NCBI RefSeq assembly: GCF_007673235.1
Contig: NZ_VDZH01000005.1
Location: forward strand, 124,001-188,000
Length of the DNA: 64,000 bases
Direction of reading: 5' to 3'
DNA from: Curtobacterium pusillum
Lineage (GTDB): Bacteria; Actinomycetota; Actinomycetes; Actinomycetales; Microbacteriaceae
Under the pieces are notes generated by a model. It saw only the letters and a program-made list of their open reading frames with translations. It was not told where the DNA came from and searched no databases. This document shows positions 33,143-42,174 of this stretch, piece after piece. Position numbers and translations under genes: made by a program. Numbering within the stretch: the first letter of the stretch is position 1; each line of letters starts with the position of its first letter.

Positions 33143-34621
33143 TCACCCACGGTCGCGCGCGGCCCGCTTGGCCTTGCCCTTGATCGTGTCGATGTAGATC
33201 GCGCCGGTCGTGACCTCCTCCTCGAGCTTCTCGAGCGACCAACCACGGGTCTCCGGCACCTGCGTGACGATGAACAGCAGCGCGATCGCCCCGATCACGG
33301 CGAACAGGAAGAACGTCCCGGTGATGCCGATGCCCTGGATGAGCGACGGCACGTACAGGGCGAGCACGCCGTTCATCAGCCAGCCGGCGAACGCGGCGAT
33401 GCCGGTCCCGAGCCCGCGCATGTTCAGCGGGAAGATCTCGGCGAGCCACACCCAGACGGCGATGTTCAGGCAGGACTGCATCGACAGGACGAACGCGCAG
33501 ATCAGGAACAGCAGCACGTACGGACGGATGGGGTTGCCCGCCGGGATCACGAGTGACGAGACGCCGATCAGGATGTGGCAGGTGGTGGTGAGCGTCAGGC
33601 CGAGGATGAACGTCTTGCGACGGTCGACGCGGTCCATGTTCCGGAGTGCGATGAGCCCGCCCACCACCGCGAGGATGCCGGGCGCGATGTTCGCGACGAG
33701 GGCCGCACTCGAACCGAACCCGGACTCGATGAGGATCCGCTGCCCGTAGTACATGATCGAGTTGATGCCGGTGACCTGCTGCGCGATCGCGACGCCGCAA
33801 CCGATGAGCACGATGCGGATCAGCCAACGGCTGGAGAACAGGGCCTTCAGTCCGTTGAGGCGGGTCTCGTTCGGTTCCTCGGCGGTGATGCGCCGGATGT
33901 CCGCCAGCTCGGCCTCGGCACGCTCCTCGTTGCGGACGGTCTTCAGGATCTCGAGCGCGCGGTCCTCGTGCCCGTGTTCGACGAGCCACCGCGGCGACTC
34001 CGGCATCCGGAGCATCCCGAAGAACAGGCACGCGGCGGGGATCGCGCAGATGAAGAACATGACGCGCCAGACGCCGCCCTCGTCACCGAGTACGAGCCCG
34101 ATGATCGCGTTGATCACGAACGCCGCGAGCTGCCCGCTGACGATGGCGAGCTCGTTCCGTCCGGTGATCATGCCGCGGATCTCGAGCGGTGCGAGTTCTG
34201 CGAGGTAGACGGGGACCACGATCGACGCGGCGCCGACCGCCAGCCCGACGGCGATGCGGCCGGCGAGCAGGATCTCGAAGTTCGGGGAGAACACGGCGAG
34301 TAGCGTGCCGCAGAAGAAGAACACGGCCATCGCGATGATCGTCGACCGGCGACCGATGCGGTCCGAGACCGGGCCGCCGATCAGGCCACCGACCGCCGCG
34401 GCGAAGACGAGCGACGAGATGACGACACCGAGACCGATGTCGTCGAGGCCGAGCTGGGACTGGATCGAGATCTCGGCGCCGTTGCTGACGCCGGTGTCGT
34501 ACCCGAAGAGCAGGCCGCCGAGGCAGGCGATGACCGAGATGAACCCGATCCGCTTGCGGTGCGGTCCACTGGTCAACGGCGGCAGCTCGGTGGCTTCGCG
34601 CGCTGGGATCTGTCCGGACAT
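33143..34621 (-). CDS. MFS sugar porter (inositol transporter-like)
   Basis: This 492-residue twelve-helix transporter of the sugar porter family has GGLLFGYDTGVSNGAEISI, GGPVSDRIGRRSTI, PVYLAELAPLEIRG, PESPRWLVEHG, the substrate-site QQVTGINSIMYYGQ and the final VPETRGWSLEKLEEE. IolT-type inositol:proton symporters of actinobacteria have this form. The ATG at 34621 follows AAGGAG by 5 nt. It is 12 bp upstream of the lacI gene, probably the same transcript, and divergent from a sugar ABC importer. Confidence 0.88.
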   Translation of the reverse strand: MSGQIPAREATELPPLTSGPHRKRIGFISVIACLGGLLFGYDTGVSNGAEISIQSQLGLDDIGLGVVISSLVFAAAVGGLIGGPVSDRIGRRSTIIAMAVFFFCGTLLAVFSPNFEILLAGRIAVGLAVGAASIVVPVYLAELAPLEIRGMITGRNELAIVSGQLAAFVINAIIGLVLGDEGGVWRVMFFICAIPAACLFFGMLRMPESPRWLVEHGHEDRALEILKTVRNEERAEAELADIRRITAEEPNETRLNGLKALFSSRWLIRIVLIGCGVAIAQQVTGINSIMYYGQRILIESGFGSSAALVANIAPGILAVVGGLIALRNMDRVDRRKTFILGLTLTTTCHILIGVSSLVIPAGNPIRPYVLLFLICAFVLSMQSCLNIAVWVWLAEIFPLNMRGLGTGIAAFAGWLMNGVLALYVPSLIQGIGITGTFFLFAVIGAIALLFIVTQVPETRGWSLEKLEEEVTTGAIYIDTIKGKAKRAARDRG

Positions 34622-34676
34622 CAAGACTCCTTCGTCGTGGTCAGGGCGCCCGGCCAGTTCTCACTCTCCGGACGAA

Positions 34677-34694
34677 CTGTTCACACTGTAACAG
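34677..34694. promoter_or_regulatory. Inverted repeat in the MFS/ABC divergent region
   Basis: CTGTT-CACACTGT-AACAG lies in the 244-bp region between the minus-strand MFS gene and the plus-strand ABC importer. The rest of that region holds a weak plus-strand promoter candidate (TTGTGC at 34717, TATACC at 34738) and no further gene that I can see. Confidence 0.4.
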
Positions 34695-34865
34695 GAGGGC
34701 CCCTCGAATCGACCTCTTGTGCACCAGGATGATTCGTTATACCGTACGCCGAACAGATGGCCCGCCAGGTGAGAATCGACGCAGTTGTCGAGTCCCGCAT
34801 TCCCACCCCTGGTCGGCATCTCCACCCGAGCACCTCAGCGGAACCACTGGACAAAGGAGTCTTCC

Positions 34866-35858
34866 GTGAAGCGCATCTCTGCAGTCATGGGCATCACCGT
34901 CGCCGTCGCGGCGAGTGCCCTCGTCCTCGCCGGCTGTTCCTCGCAGGGAGGACGGGTCGCCTCGAGCGACGACGGCTCCTCCGGGGGGACGAGCAAGAAC
35001 TCCGGCCTCACCATCGCCCTCGTCACCCACGCCGCCCCCGGAGACACCTTCTGGGACATCGTCCGCAAGGGCGCCGAGGACGCCGCGAAGAAGGACGGCG
35101 TCAAGCTCCTCTACGCCTCCGACCCCGACGGCTCGAAGCAGGCACAGCTCGTGCAGCAGTACACCGACCAGAAGGTCGACGGGATCGCCGTGTCACTCGC
35201 GAAGCCCGATGCGCTGAGGAGCGCGGTGCAGGGCGCCGAGAAGGCCGGCATCCCGGTCGTGTCGTTCAACTCCGGCAGCGACGCGTACTCGGCACTCGGG
35301 ATCCTCGCGCACTTCGGACAGGACGAATCCGTCGCCGGCGAGGCCGTCGGCAACGAACTCAAGGCGCAGGGACTCTCCAAGCCGATCTGCGTCATCCAGG
35401 AGCAGGGCAACGTCGCACTCGAGGCCCGGTGCGGCGGCATCAAGAAGGTCCTGCCCGACACCGAGACCCTCTACGTGAACGGCACCGACAACAGCGCGGT
35501 GCAGTCCACCGTCACCGCGAAGCTCCAGGCGGACTCGAGCGCCGACACGATCGTGGGCCTCGGAGCGCCGTACACCGCGGTGATCCTCAAGGCGGTCAAG
35601 GCAGCCGGCAGCGACATCAAGGTCGCCTCGTTCGACCTCAACGCCGCGCTCGCGAAGAGCATCAAGGCCGGCGACGTGATCTTCACCGTCGACCAGCAGC
35701 CCTTCATGCAGGGGTACGAGTCGATCGACTCGATCGTGCTCTACAAGCAGGGCGGGTTCGTCCTCGGCGGTGGCAAGCCGACCCTGACCGGACCGGCGAT
35801 CGTCGACAAGTCGAACATCGGCAAGGTGCTCAAGTACGCCGAGGACGGTCTCCGGTGA
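34866..35858 (+). CDS. Sugar ABC transporter substrate-binding lipoprotein
   Basis: This 330-residue protein starts at GTG with AAAGGAG 10 nt upstream. It has a lipoprotein signal (VAASALVLAGC, lipobox LAGC near residue 20) and a Ser/Gly linker, then a type-1 periplasmic-binding fold of the RbsB/FrcB family (LTIALVTHAAPGDTFWDIVR, VDGIAVSLAKPDALRSAV, VVSFNSGSD, ASFDLNAALAKSI, FTVDQQPFMQGYESID). It captures a sugar or polyol outside the membrane. It is the first gene of a three-gene importer with 4-nt overlaps. Confidence 0.9.
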   Translation: MKRISAVMGITVAVAASALVLAGCSSQGGRVASSDDGSSGGTSKNSGLTIALVTHAAPGDTFWDIVRKGAEDAAKKDGVKLLYASDPDGSKQAQLVQQYTDQKVDGIAVSLAKPDALRSAVQGAEKAGIPVVSFNSGSDAYSALGILAHFGQDESVAGEAVGNELKAQGLSKPICVIQEQGNVALEARCGGIKKVLPDTETLYVNGTDNSAVQSTVTAKLQADSSADTIVGLGAPYTAVILKAVKAAGSDIKVASFDLNAALAKSIKAGDVIFTVDQQPFMQGYESIDSIVLYKQGGFVLGGGKPTLTGPAIVDKSNIGKVLKYAEDGLR

Positions 35859-36895
35859 CCGCCGTCGGGACCGTCCCGGCCGGGGACGAACGGCTCGCGG
35901 CGCGCAGCCCGGTCCGCAAGCTGCTCGGACGCCCCGAGGTGGGTGCCGTCGTCGGTGCCGTCGCGATGTTCGTGTTCTTCGCGGTCATCGCCCCGGTGTT
36001 CGTGCAGCCGGACTCGATCTCCACCGTGCTCTACGGATCCTCGACGATCGGGATCATGGCCGTCGGCGTCTCGCTCCTGATGATCGGCGGCGAGTTCGAC
36101 CTGTCGGCCGGCGTCGGGGTGATCTCCTCGTCCCTCACCGCGAGCCTGTTCGCCTGGTACTTCTCCACGAACGTGTGGGTCGGCGTCCTCCTCGCCCTGG
36201 TGTTCTCGCTCGGCGTCGGGTTCGTGAACGGCTGGATCCTCGTCCGCACGAAGCTCCCGTCGTTCATCGTCACCCTGGCGACGTTCCTGATGCTCACCGG
36301 TCTGAACCTCGCGATCACCCGCCTGGTGTCCGGATCGGTGTCGACGCTCGACATCTCGCGCCTCGACGGGTTCGCCGTCGCGGAGCAGATGTTCGCCGCC
36401 GACGTCCCGGTGTTCGGCATCACCGTCAAGATCACCGTGTTCATCTGGATCGCCCTGGTCGCCATCGCGTCCTGGGTGCTCCTCCGGACGCGGGTCGGCA
36501 ACTGGATCTTCGCGGTCGGCGGTGACGAGAACGCCGCCCGCGCGGTCGGCGTCCCCGTCACGAAGACGAAGATCGGCCTGTTCATGGGTGTCGGGTTCTG
36601 CGCCTGGATCGGCGGCATGCACAACCTCTTCGCCTTCAACGTCGTGCAGTCCGGCGAGGGCGTCGGCAACGAGTTCCTCTACATCATCGCCGCCGTCATC
36701 GGCGGGTGCCTGCTCACCGGCGGGTACGGCTCGGCGGTGGGCGGCGCGATCGGAGCGCTCATCTTCGGGATGGCGAACAAGGGCATCGTCTACGCGCAGT
36801 GGAACCCGGACTGGTTCAAGTTCTTCCTGGGCCTGATGCTCTTGCTCGCCACGATCATCAACCTCGTCGTCAAGAAGCGAGCGGAGCAGAAATGA
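35855..36895 (+). CDS. Sugar ABC transporter permease (CUT2 family)
   Basis: This 346-residue membrane permease of the RbsC/FrcC type has about ten helices. Features are LMIGGEFDLSAGVGVISSSL, LPSFIVTLATFLMLTGLNL, the cytoplasmic EAA-like loop GGDENAARAVGVPVTKTK and IIAAVIGGCLLTGGYGSAVG. GTG 35855 overlaps the lipoprotein stop, and its own stop overlaps the ATPase start. It forms the channel of the importer. Confidence 0.92.
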   Translation: MTAVGTVPAGDERLAARSPVRKLLGRPEVGAVVGAVAMFVFFAVIAPVFVQPDSISTVLYGSSTIGIMAVGVSLLMIGGEFDLSAGVGVISSSLTASLFAWYFSTNVWVGVLLALVFSLGVGFVNGWILVRTKLPSFIVTLATFLMLTGLNLAITRLVSGSVSTLDISRLDGFAVAEQMFAADVPVFGITVKITVFIWIALVAIASWVLLRTRVGNWIFAVGGDENAARAVGVPVTKTKIGLFMGVGFCAWIGGMHNLFAFNVVQSGEGVGNEFLYIIAAVIGGCLLTGGYGSAVGGAIGALIFGMANKGIVYAQWNPDWFKFFLGLMLLLATIINLVVKKRAEQK

Positions 36896-37791
36896 CCCCG
36901 AACACCGCGAACCCGGTGACCCAGGCCGTCGAGGTGCCGGTCACCGAGCACCCGGACGTCATCGCCGGGGCACCCCACCTCATCGCGCTCCGCGAGGTCG
37001 GCAAGCACTACGGCAACGTGATCGCGCTCTCCGGCATCACGATGGACGTCGACGCCGGACGGGTGACCTGCGTGCTCGGTGACAACGGTGCCGGGAAGTC
37101 CACGTTGATCAAGATCATCGCCGGACTCCACCAGCACGACGCCGGCACGTTCTCCATCACGGGCGAGGACCGGAAGCTCTCGTCCCCACGCGAGGCCCTC
37201 GACGCCGGCATCGCCGCGGTCTACCAGGACCTCGCCGTCGTGCCGCTCATGCCGATCTGGCGGAACTTCTTCCTCGGGTCGGAGCTGCGCGGGCCGCTCG
37301 GTGCCCTGAACGTCAAGGAGATGAAACGGATCACGAAGCAGGAGCTGCTCGACATGGGCATCGACCTGCGGGACGTCGACCAGCCGATCGGCACCCTGTC
37401 CGGCGGTGAGAAGCAGTGCGTCGCGATCGCCCGCGCGGTGTACTTCGGCGCGAAGGCGCTCATCCTCGACGAGCCGACCGCCGCGCTGGGCGTGAAGCAG
37501 TCGGGCGTCGTCCTGAAGTACATCCTGCGCGCACGGGACCGCGGGCTCGGGGTGATCTTCATCACCCACAACCCGCACCACGCCTACCCCGTGGGCGACC
37601 GCTTCCTGCTGCTCCGTCGTGGCAAGAGCATCGGGTACTTCGAGAAGACGGACGTCACCCTGCCCGAGCTCACCGGGATGATGGCCGGCGGCGCCGAGCT
37701 CGAGGAACTCGCGCACGAACTCGAACAGGTCGGCGGGCAGGCCGACCGCATCGAGGAGATCCGTGCGGCCGAGGTCGTCCCCGGCGCGTAG
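36892..37791 (+). CDS. Sugar ABC transporter ATP-binding protein
   Basis: This 299-residue ATPase has one nucleotide-binding domain: Walker A GDNGAGKSTLIK, Q-loop VYQDLAVVPLM, signature LSGGEKQCVAIARA, Walker B ALILDEPTAA and H-loop FITHNP. A single domain is the FrcA-type arrangement, unlike the double-domain RbsA. It energises uptake by the two upstream components. Given its position opposite the inositol MFS and catabolic genes, the substrate may be inositol or another polyol, but this is only inferred. A strong terminator follows. Confidence 0.92.
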   Translation: MTPNTANPVTQAVEVPVTEHPDVIAGAPHLIALREVGKHYGNVIALSGITMDVDAGRVTCVLGDNGAGKSTLIKIIAGLHQHDAGTFSITGEDRKLSSPREALDAGIAAVYQDLAVVPLMPIWRNFFLGSELRGPLGALNVKEMKRITKQELLDMGIDLRDVDQPIGTLSGGEKQCVAIARAVYFGAKALILDEPTAALGVKQSGVVLKYILRARDRGLGVIFITHNPHHAYPVGDRFLLLRRGKSIGYFEKTDVTLPELTGMMAGGAELEELAHELEQVGGQADRIEEIRAAEVVPGA

Positions 37792-37801
37792 GCGCACCGA
37801 A

Positions 37802-37839
37802 CACGAACGCCGTCCGGCTGGTGCCGGGCGGCGTTCGTG
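37802..37839 (+). terminator. Long hairpin terminator after the ABC importer operon
   Basis: CACGAACGCCG and CGGCGTTCGTG pair over 11 bp. A T-G wobble and CCGGC/GCCGG then extend the stem to 17 pairs around a TGGT tetraloop. It starts 10 nt after the ATPase stop. Confidence 0.8.
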
Positions 37840-37881
37840 CGTCGTACCCGGCAGATCCGCAGCACCCGGCAGACTCGTCGC

Positions 37882-38466
37882 ATGCGCGTCGTGACCTGGA
37901 CCCTGGAGAGCCGCACCCCGCCCACCGCACCGCCTCGGCCGGTGCCGGACGGCGTCCGCCTCGACCACCCGACCGCGGTGGACCCCGAGTACGCCCGGTT
38001 CCTCTACGGCTACGTGGGCGGTCCGTGGCGGTGGACCGATCGGCTCGGGTGGACGCGCGAGCAGTGGGAGGACGAGCTCGCCGTCCCCGGCACGTCGTTC
38101 TGGATCCCCACGGCCGACGGTGTGCCGCTCGGCTACGTGCAGCTGCAACCGCTCGTCCAGGAGGACGGCACCCACGTCGAGATCCGGTACTTCGGCCTCG
38201 CCGCTCCCGGGCTCGGCCGGGGCCTCGGCGGCCCGCTGCTCGAGCACGCGATCACGAACGCCTGGGCGATCCCGGGCACCGTGCGCGTCTGGGTGCACAC
38301 GTGCAGCCTGGACGGACCGGCTGCGCGCCCGAACTACGAGGCCCGGGGTCTCGCGCTCTGCCGCACCGAGACCACCGACGAGGACGTCCCCGACGCGCCG
38401 CTCGGCGCGTGGGTCTCGACGGGTGGCCCGGCGGAACCGGCGTCCGTCAGCCGGCCGACGTCCTGA
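37882..38466 (+). CDS. GNAT family N-acetyltransferase
   Basis: This 194-residue protein has the GNAT core YGYVGGPWRWTDRLGW, LGYVQLQP, a pyrophosphate loop LAAPGLGRGLGGPLLEHAI and a late YEARGLALCRTE segment. The pattern matches a group of actinobacterial GNATs whose substrates are unknown. The start ATG at 37882 lies after two direct copies of CCGGCAGA in the leader; an earlier in-frame ATG would translate the terminator's downstream flank. It is followed by palindromic repeat copy 4. Confidence 0.83.
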   Translation: MRVVTWTLESRTPPTAPPRPVPDGVRLDHPTAVDPEYARFLYGYVGGPWRWTDRLGWTREQWEDELAVPGTSFWIPTADGVPLGYVQLQPLVQEDGTHVEIRYFGLAAPGLGRGLGGPLLEHAITNAWAIPGTVRVWVHTCSLDGPAARPNYEARGLALCRTETTDEDVPDAPLGAWVSTGGPAEPASVSRPTS

Positions 38467-38478
38467 GACGGTCCGGAC

Positions 38479-38526
38479 ACCGGACTGGAGGCACGTGGCG
38501 GCGCCGCCACGTGCCTCCAGTCCGGT
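38479..38526. repeat. Dispersed palindromic repeat, copy 4 (perfect 48-bp palindrome)
   Basis: Each 24-nt arm begins ACCGGACTGGAGGCACGTGG. The palindrome is perfect with no unpaired loop. It lies between the convergent GNAT (+) and MFS (-) stops. Confidence 0.9.
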
Positions 38527-38547
38527 CTCCTGGCCCGGTCCACTGCG

Positions 38548-39999
38548 TCAGTCCGTCGCGTCCTGCATCTCCTGCTCGATGTCGGTGAGGGACTTGCCAC
38601 CGGTCTCCGGTACCGCCCGCCGGACGAACACCACGCCGAGGACGCCGATCGCCGCGAAGGCGATGAACGTCCACGATCCCCCGATGGCGTGCACCACGGG
38701 CAGGAACGCGAGCGAGACCGCCCAGTTCGCCAGCCACAGGAACACGCCCGCGACGCCCATCCCGACGCCGCGGACGGCAGACGGCACGAGCTCCGAGATG
38801 ATGAGCCAGGTCGTCGTCGCGACGGCGGACTGCTGGAACGCGAGGAACAGCACCATCACGCCGAGCACCAGGTAGCTGAAGCCCGGGCCGAGGTCGGTGA
38901 GCGGGTACGTGCAGCCGAGCGCGACGAGCGAGACGATCCCGCCGAGCGAGCCCCCGATGAGGAGCTTCTTCCGTGGGATCCGGTCGACGAGCCGCAGCCC
39001 GACGATCGTGGCGACGACGCTGATGACGCCGATCGCGATCGTCGCGACCACCGCGGTCGACGACGGCAGGCCGGTGTCGACGAGGAGCGTCGGGGCGAAG
39101 TAGATGACCGTGTTCACGCCAGTCGCCTGCTGCAGCACGGCGACGCCGATCGCGATGATCACGGAGCGTCGGATCCACGGCTCGCGGAAGCCGCGCCAGC
39201 CCTGGTTCTCCGACGACTGCGACTGCTGCGCCTGGCCGATCGACCGCAGCTCGCGGTGCGCCTCGCGCTCCGGGTACGCGCGGCGGAGCACCTGCAGGGC
39301 GTCGTCCGGTCGGTCCCGCATCCGGTACCAGGTCGGGGTGTCCGGCAGTAGGAACATCCCGACGACCAGGACCACGGCGGGTACCGCGGCGAGGCCGAGC
39401 ATCCACCGCCACGCGCCGTACTGCGCGAGCCAGGCGTTCACGAGGTACGCGAGCAGCTGCCCCGTCACAATCATGAGCGAGTTGAGGGACACCAGGCGAC
39501 CGCGGATGTCGGCCGGTGCCATCTCCGCGATGTACAGCGGCACGATGATCGAGGACACCCCGACCGCCAGGCCGAGCACCACTCGGCTCACCAGCAGGAC
39601 GGCGTAGTCCGGGGCGAATGCGCACCCGATCGTGGCGACGACGAACACCACGCCCGCGAGGACGAGCGCGAGCCGCCGCCCGATCCGGTCGGCCACCCGT
39701 CCGCCCGCGAACGCACCGACCGCGGCGCCGACGAGCAGCACGCTCGTGACCATGCCCTCCTCGAAGACGCTGAGGGCGAAGTCCGATGACACGTAGAGGA
39801 GTGCGCCGGAGATGACCCCGGTGTCGTAGCCGAAGAGCGCTCCCCCGACGGCGGCGACGGCGGCCACGACGCGGACGAAGCGCTTCCGGGCACGGGCGTC
39901 CGGCGGCAGGACGGGGATCGCGGTGGTCTCGATGCCGACGGCGTAGGCGCTGCGGTCCTCGGGCGTGCGGGTCCGCGGGCGTGGGGCGGGCGAGGGCAT
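38548..39999 (-). CDS. MFS sugar porter
   Basis: This 483-residue sugar:proton symporter has VGGALFGYDTGVISGALLYV, GGRVADRIGRRLALVL, PLYIAEMAPADIRGRLVSLN, the substrate-site QQATGVNTVIYFAPTLL and the end PETGGKSLTDIEQEM. All sugar porter signatures are intact. It belongs to the same family as the 33143 porter but is only moderately similar. ATG 39999 has AAGGAG. Its 5' leader contains an 8-bp inverted repeat. It lies downstream of a LysR gene on the same strand. Confidence 0.9.
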   Translation of the reverse strand: MPSPAPRPRTRTPEDRSAYAVGIETTAIPVLPPDARARKRFVRVVAAVAAVGGALFGYDTGVISGALLYVSSDFALSVFEEGMVTSVLLVGAAVGAFAGGRVADRIGRRLALVLAGVVFVVATIGCAFAPDYAVLLVSRVVLGLAVGVSSIIVPLYIAEMAPADIRGRLVSLNSLMIVTGQLLAYLVNAWLAQYGAWRWMLGLAAVPAVVLVVGMFLLPDTPTWYRMRDRPDDALQVLRRAYPEREAHRELRSIGQAQQSQSSENQGWRGFREPWIRRSVIIAIGVAVLQQATGVNTVIYFAPTLLVDTGLPSSTAVVATIAIGVISVVATIVGLRLVDRIPRKKLLIGGSLGGIVSLVALGCTYPLTDLGPGFSYLVLGVMVLFLAFQQSAVATTTWLIISELVPSAVRGVGMGVAGVFLWLANWAVSLAFLPVVHAIGGSWTFIAFAAIGVLGVVFVRRAVPETGGKSLTDIEQEMQDATD

Positions 40000-40008
40000 G
40001 CTGCTCCT

Positions 40009-40035
40009 TCGATGTGGCGTCGGGTCGCACATCGA
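40009..40035 (-). promoter_or_regulatory. Inverted repeat in the leader of the second sugar porter
   Basis: TCGATGTG and CACATCGA are perfect 8-bp arms separated by 11 nt, immediately upstream of the AAGGAG ribosome-binding site. It may be an operator or a leader stem controlling translation. No sugar regulator is adjacent. Confidence 0.4.
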
Positions 40036-40154
40036 CGGTGATGGCAGGGCGGGTCGGTCCGTCGAGGAGCCTACGGAGCGGCCGCGCGCGATCGTTACCG
40101 GACACTCAGGATTCTCGCCGGACGAACGATGTGTCCGTCCGGCCGGGTTCCGTC

Positions 40155-41096
40155 TCAGTCCAGCAGCTCGACCCCGGCACGGGCGACGACCGCCCGGACC
40201 TCGTCGAGGTAGGTCTGCGCCTGCTCGGAGAGCGGGATCGCGGTGTGCGCGATCCACCCGATCTCGATGCGTTCGTCGACGTCGAGGGGCACGGCGACGA
40301 TCCCGGGGTCGAGGTCGTCGCTGATGAGCCCCGTCGAGATCGTGTACCCGTCGAGGCCGATCATGAGATTGAAGATCGTGGCCCGGTCCGACACCCGGAT
40401 CTCGCGCTTGCTGGACAGGGTCGAGAGGATCTCCTCGGACAGGTAGAACGAGTTGTTGGCGCCCTGGTCGAAGGTCAGCCGTGGCAGGTCCGCCAGGTCG
40501 GCGAGCGTGGCCCGGCCCCGGGACGCGAGCGGGTTCCGCCGCGACACGAAGATGTGCGGCTCCGCGACGAACAGCGGGTGGAACGCGACTCCTGCATCCC
40601 GGAGCAGCTTGGCGATGACCTTCCCGTTGAAGTCGTTGCGGTACAGGATGCCCACCTCGCTCCGCAGCGTCCGGACGTCCTCGATGATGTCCCACGTGCG
40701 CGTCTCGCGGAGGGAGAACTCGTACTCGTCGGCGTCGGCCCCGTCGACCATGCGGACGAACGCCTCGACGGCGAACGAGTAGTGCTGCGTGGACACCCCG
40801 AGCAGCCGCCGCGACGGCTGCCGCCCGACGTACCGCTGCTCGAGCAGGGACACCTGTTCGACGACCTGACGCGCGTAGCCGAGGAACTCGACACCGTCGA
40901 CGGTGAGTTCGACGCCTCGGGCCGACCGGATGAAGAGCGCGCGCCCGACCCGTGCCTCGAGGTCCTTCATCGCCGCGGACAGGGTCGGCTGCGCGACGTA
41001 GAGCAGGTCGGCCGCCGCGCTGATCGAGCCCTCGGACGCGACCTCGATGAAGTAACGGAGCTGCTGCAGGGTGATGTCGTTCGACACGCGAGGCAT
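40155..41096 (-). CDS. LysR family transcriptional regulator
   Basis: This 313-residue protein has the LysR helix-turn-helix LQQLRYFIEVASEGSISAAA with AQPTLSAAMKDLE and a substrate-binding domain (YSFAVEAFVRMVDGADADEY). The motif GVSTQHYSFAVEAFV resembles LysR proteins found next to folate-independent methionine synthase genes. It is divergent from mesX-mesD across 64 bp that contain a perfect palindrome, so it probably activates that pair in response to sulphur or methionine status (inferred). Confidence 0.88.
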   Translation of the reverse strand: MPRVSNDITLQQLRYFIEVASEGSISAAADLLYVAQPTLSAAMKDLEARVGRALFIRSARGVELTVDGVEFLGYARQVVEQVSLLEQRYVGRQPSRRLLGVSTQHYSFAVEAFVRMVDGADADEYEFSLRETRTWDIIEDVRTLRSEVGILYRNDFNGKVIAKLLRDAGVAFHPLFVAEPHIFVSRRNPLASRGRATLADLADLPRLTFDQGANNSFYLSEEILSTLSSKREIRVSDRATIFNLMIGLDGYTISTGLISDDLDPGIVAVPLDVDERIEIGWIAHTAIPLSEQAQTYLDEVRAVVARAGVELLD

Positions 41097-41115
41097 AGGC
41101 GCAGCCTATACGTGG

Positions 41116-41130
41116 CCATAGCAGCTATGG
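41116..41130. promoter_or_regulatory. LysR-type operator between lysR and mesX
   Basis: CCATAG-CAG-CTATGG is a perfect 6+3+6 palindrome located 20 nt upstream of the LysR start and 31 nt upstream of the mesX start. It contains the T-N-A spacing expected of LysR boxes. Confidence 0.7.
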
Positions 41131-41160
41131 ATTACCCGATGACCCTCCATCGACGGCACG

Positions 41161-42174
41161 ATGAACGCACACTTCCCGCACCCTACGGACTGGCCGGCCT
41201 TGGACTTCTCCTTCCACATCGACACGACTCGGTTCGACGAGGACTACACCCCGTCGACGAGTTCGCGAGCGACCACGAACTTCGCCAACCTCGCCCGCGG
41301 CGAGCACCGCCAGCAGAACCTCCGCAACGCGCTCACCATGATCGACCGGCGGTGCAACGACCTCGCACGGTGGGACAACCCGAACGGTGACCGCTACCGC
41401 GTCGAGCTCGAGATCGTCTCGGCCGCCGTCCGGTTCGAGGCGTCCGGCGCGGACCAGGAGTTCCCGCTCCTCGAGGTGCTCGACGTCCGCATCGTCGACC
41501 AGCACACCGGGCTGCGCCACCAGGGGATCGTGGGCAACAACTTCTCGTCGTACCTGCGCGACTACGACTTCGCGGTCCGGCTGCCGTCGGTCGACAAGGC
41601 CGCGGGCATCCCCGACGACTTCGGCCGTCTGCACGGGCTGCTCTTCCAGGACTTCCTGGCGTCGGACGCCTACCGCGCCCGCTTCGACACGCAGCCCGTC
41701 GTGTGCATCAGCGTCTCGTCGAGCCAGACCTACCGCCGCACGGACAACGTCCACCCGGTGCTCGGCGTCGAGTACCACCACGAGCGGTCCTCGCTGACCG
41801 ACGAGTACTTCGGCCGGATGGGCCTGCAGGTGCGCTACTTCATGCCGCCCGGGTCGAAGGCGCCGCTCGCCTTCTACGCCAGCGGTGACCTGCTGAACGA
41901 CTACTCGGACCTCCAACTCGCCGGCACGATCAGCACCATGGAGACGTTCCAGAAGATCTACCGACCGGAGATCTACAACGCGAACGCGGCCGCCCCGAGC
42001 GTCTACCGCCCGAGCCTCGAGCACCAGGACTTCTCGAAGACCGCCGTCGACTACGACCGCGAGGAGCGCAGCCGACTCGCGGTCACCCAGGGGCACTGGA
42101 CGGCCGAGCACTTCGTGCAGCCGCACGGAGCACTCCTCGACCGCTGGGCCGCCAGCGCCGCCACGATCCGATGA
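41161..42174 (+). CDS. mesX: MesX (DUF1852), partner of core methionine synthase
   Basis: This 337-residue protein matches the DUF1852 family throughout (LDFSFHIDTTRFDEDYTPS, TTNFANLARGEHRQQNLRNA, WDNPNGDRYRVELEIVSA, VLGVEYHHERSSLTDEYF). Genetic work on aerobic bacteria has linked DUF1852 (named MesX) to MesD, a short folate-independent methionine synthase that also needs oxygen. The methyl donor made or used by MesX is not established. The stop overlaps the mesD ATG. LysR control is likely. Confidence 0.88.
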   Translation: MNAHFPHPTDWPALDFSFHIDTTRFDEDYTPSTSSRATTNFANLARGEHRQQNLRNALTMIDRRCNDLARWDNPNGDRYRVELEIVSAAVRFEASGADQEFPLLEVLDVRIVDQHTGLRHQGIVGNNFSSYLRDYDFAVRLPSVDKAAGIPDDFGRLHGLLFQDFLASDAYRARFDTQPVVCISVSSSQTYRRTDNVHPVLGVEYHHERSSLTDEYFGRMGLQVRYFMPPGSKAPLAFYASGDLLNDYSDLQLAGTISTMETFQKIYRPEIYNANAAAPSVYRPSLEHQDFSKTAVDYDREERSRLAVTQGHWTAEHFVQPHGALLDRWAASAATIR

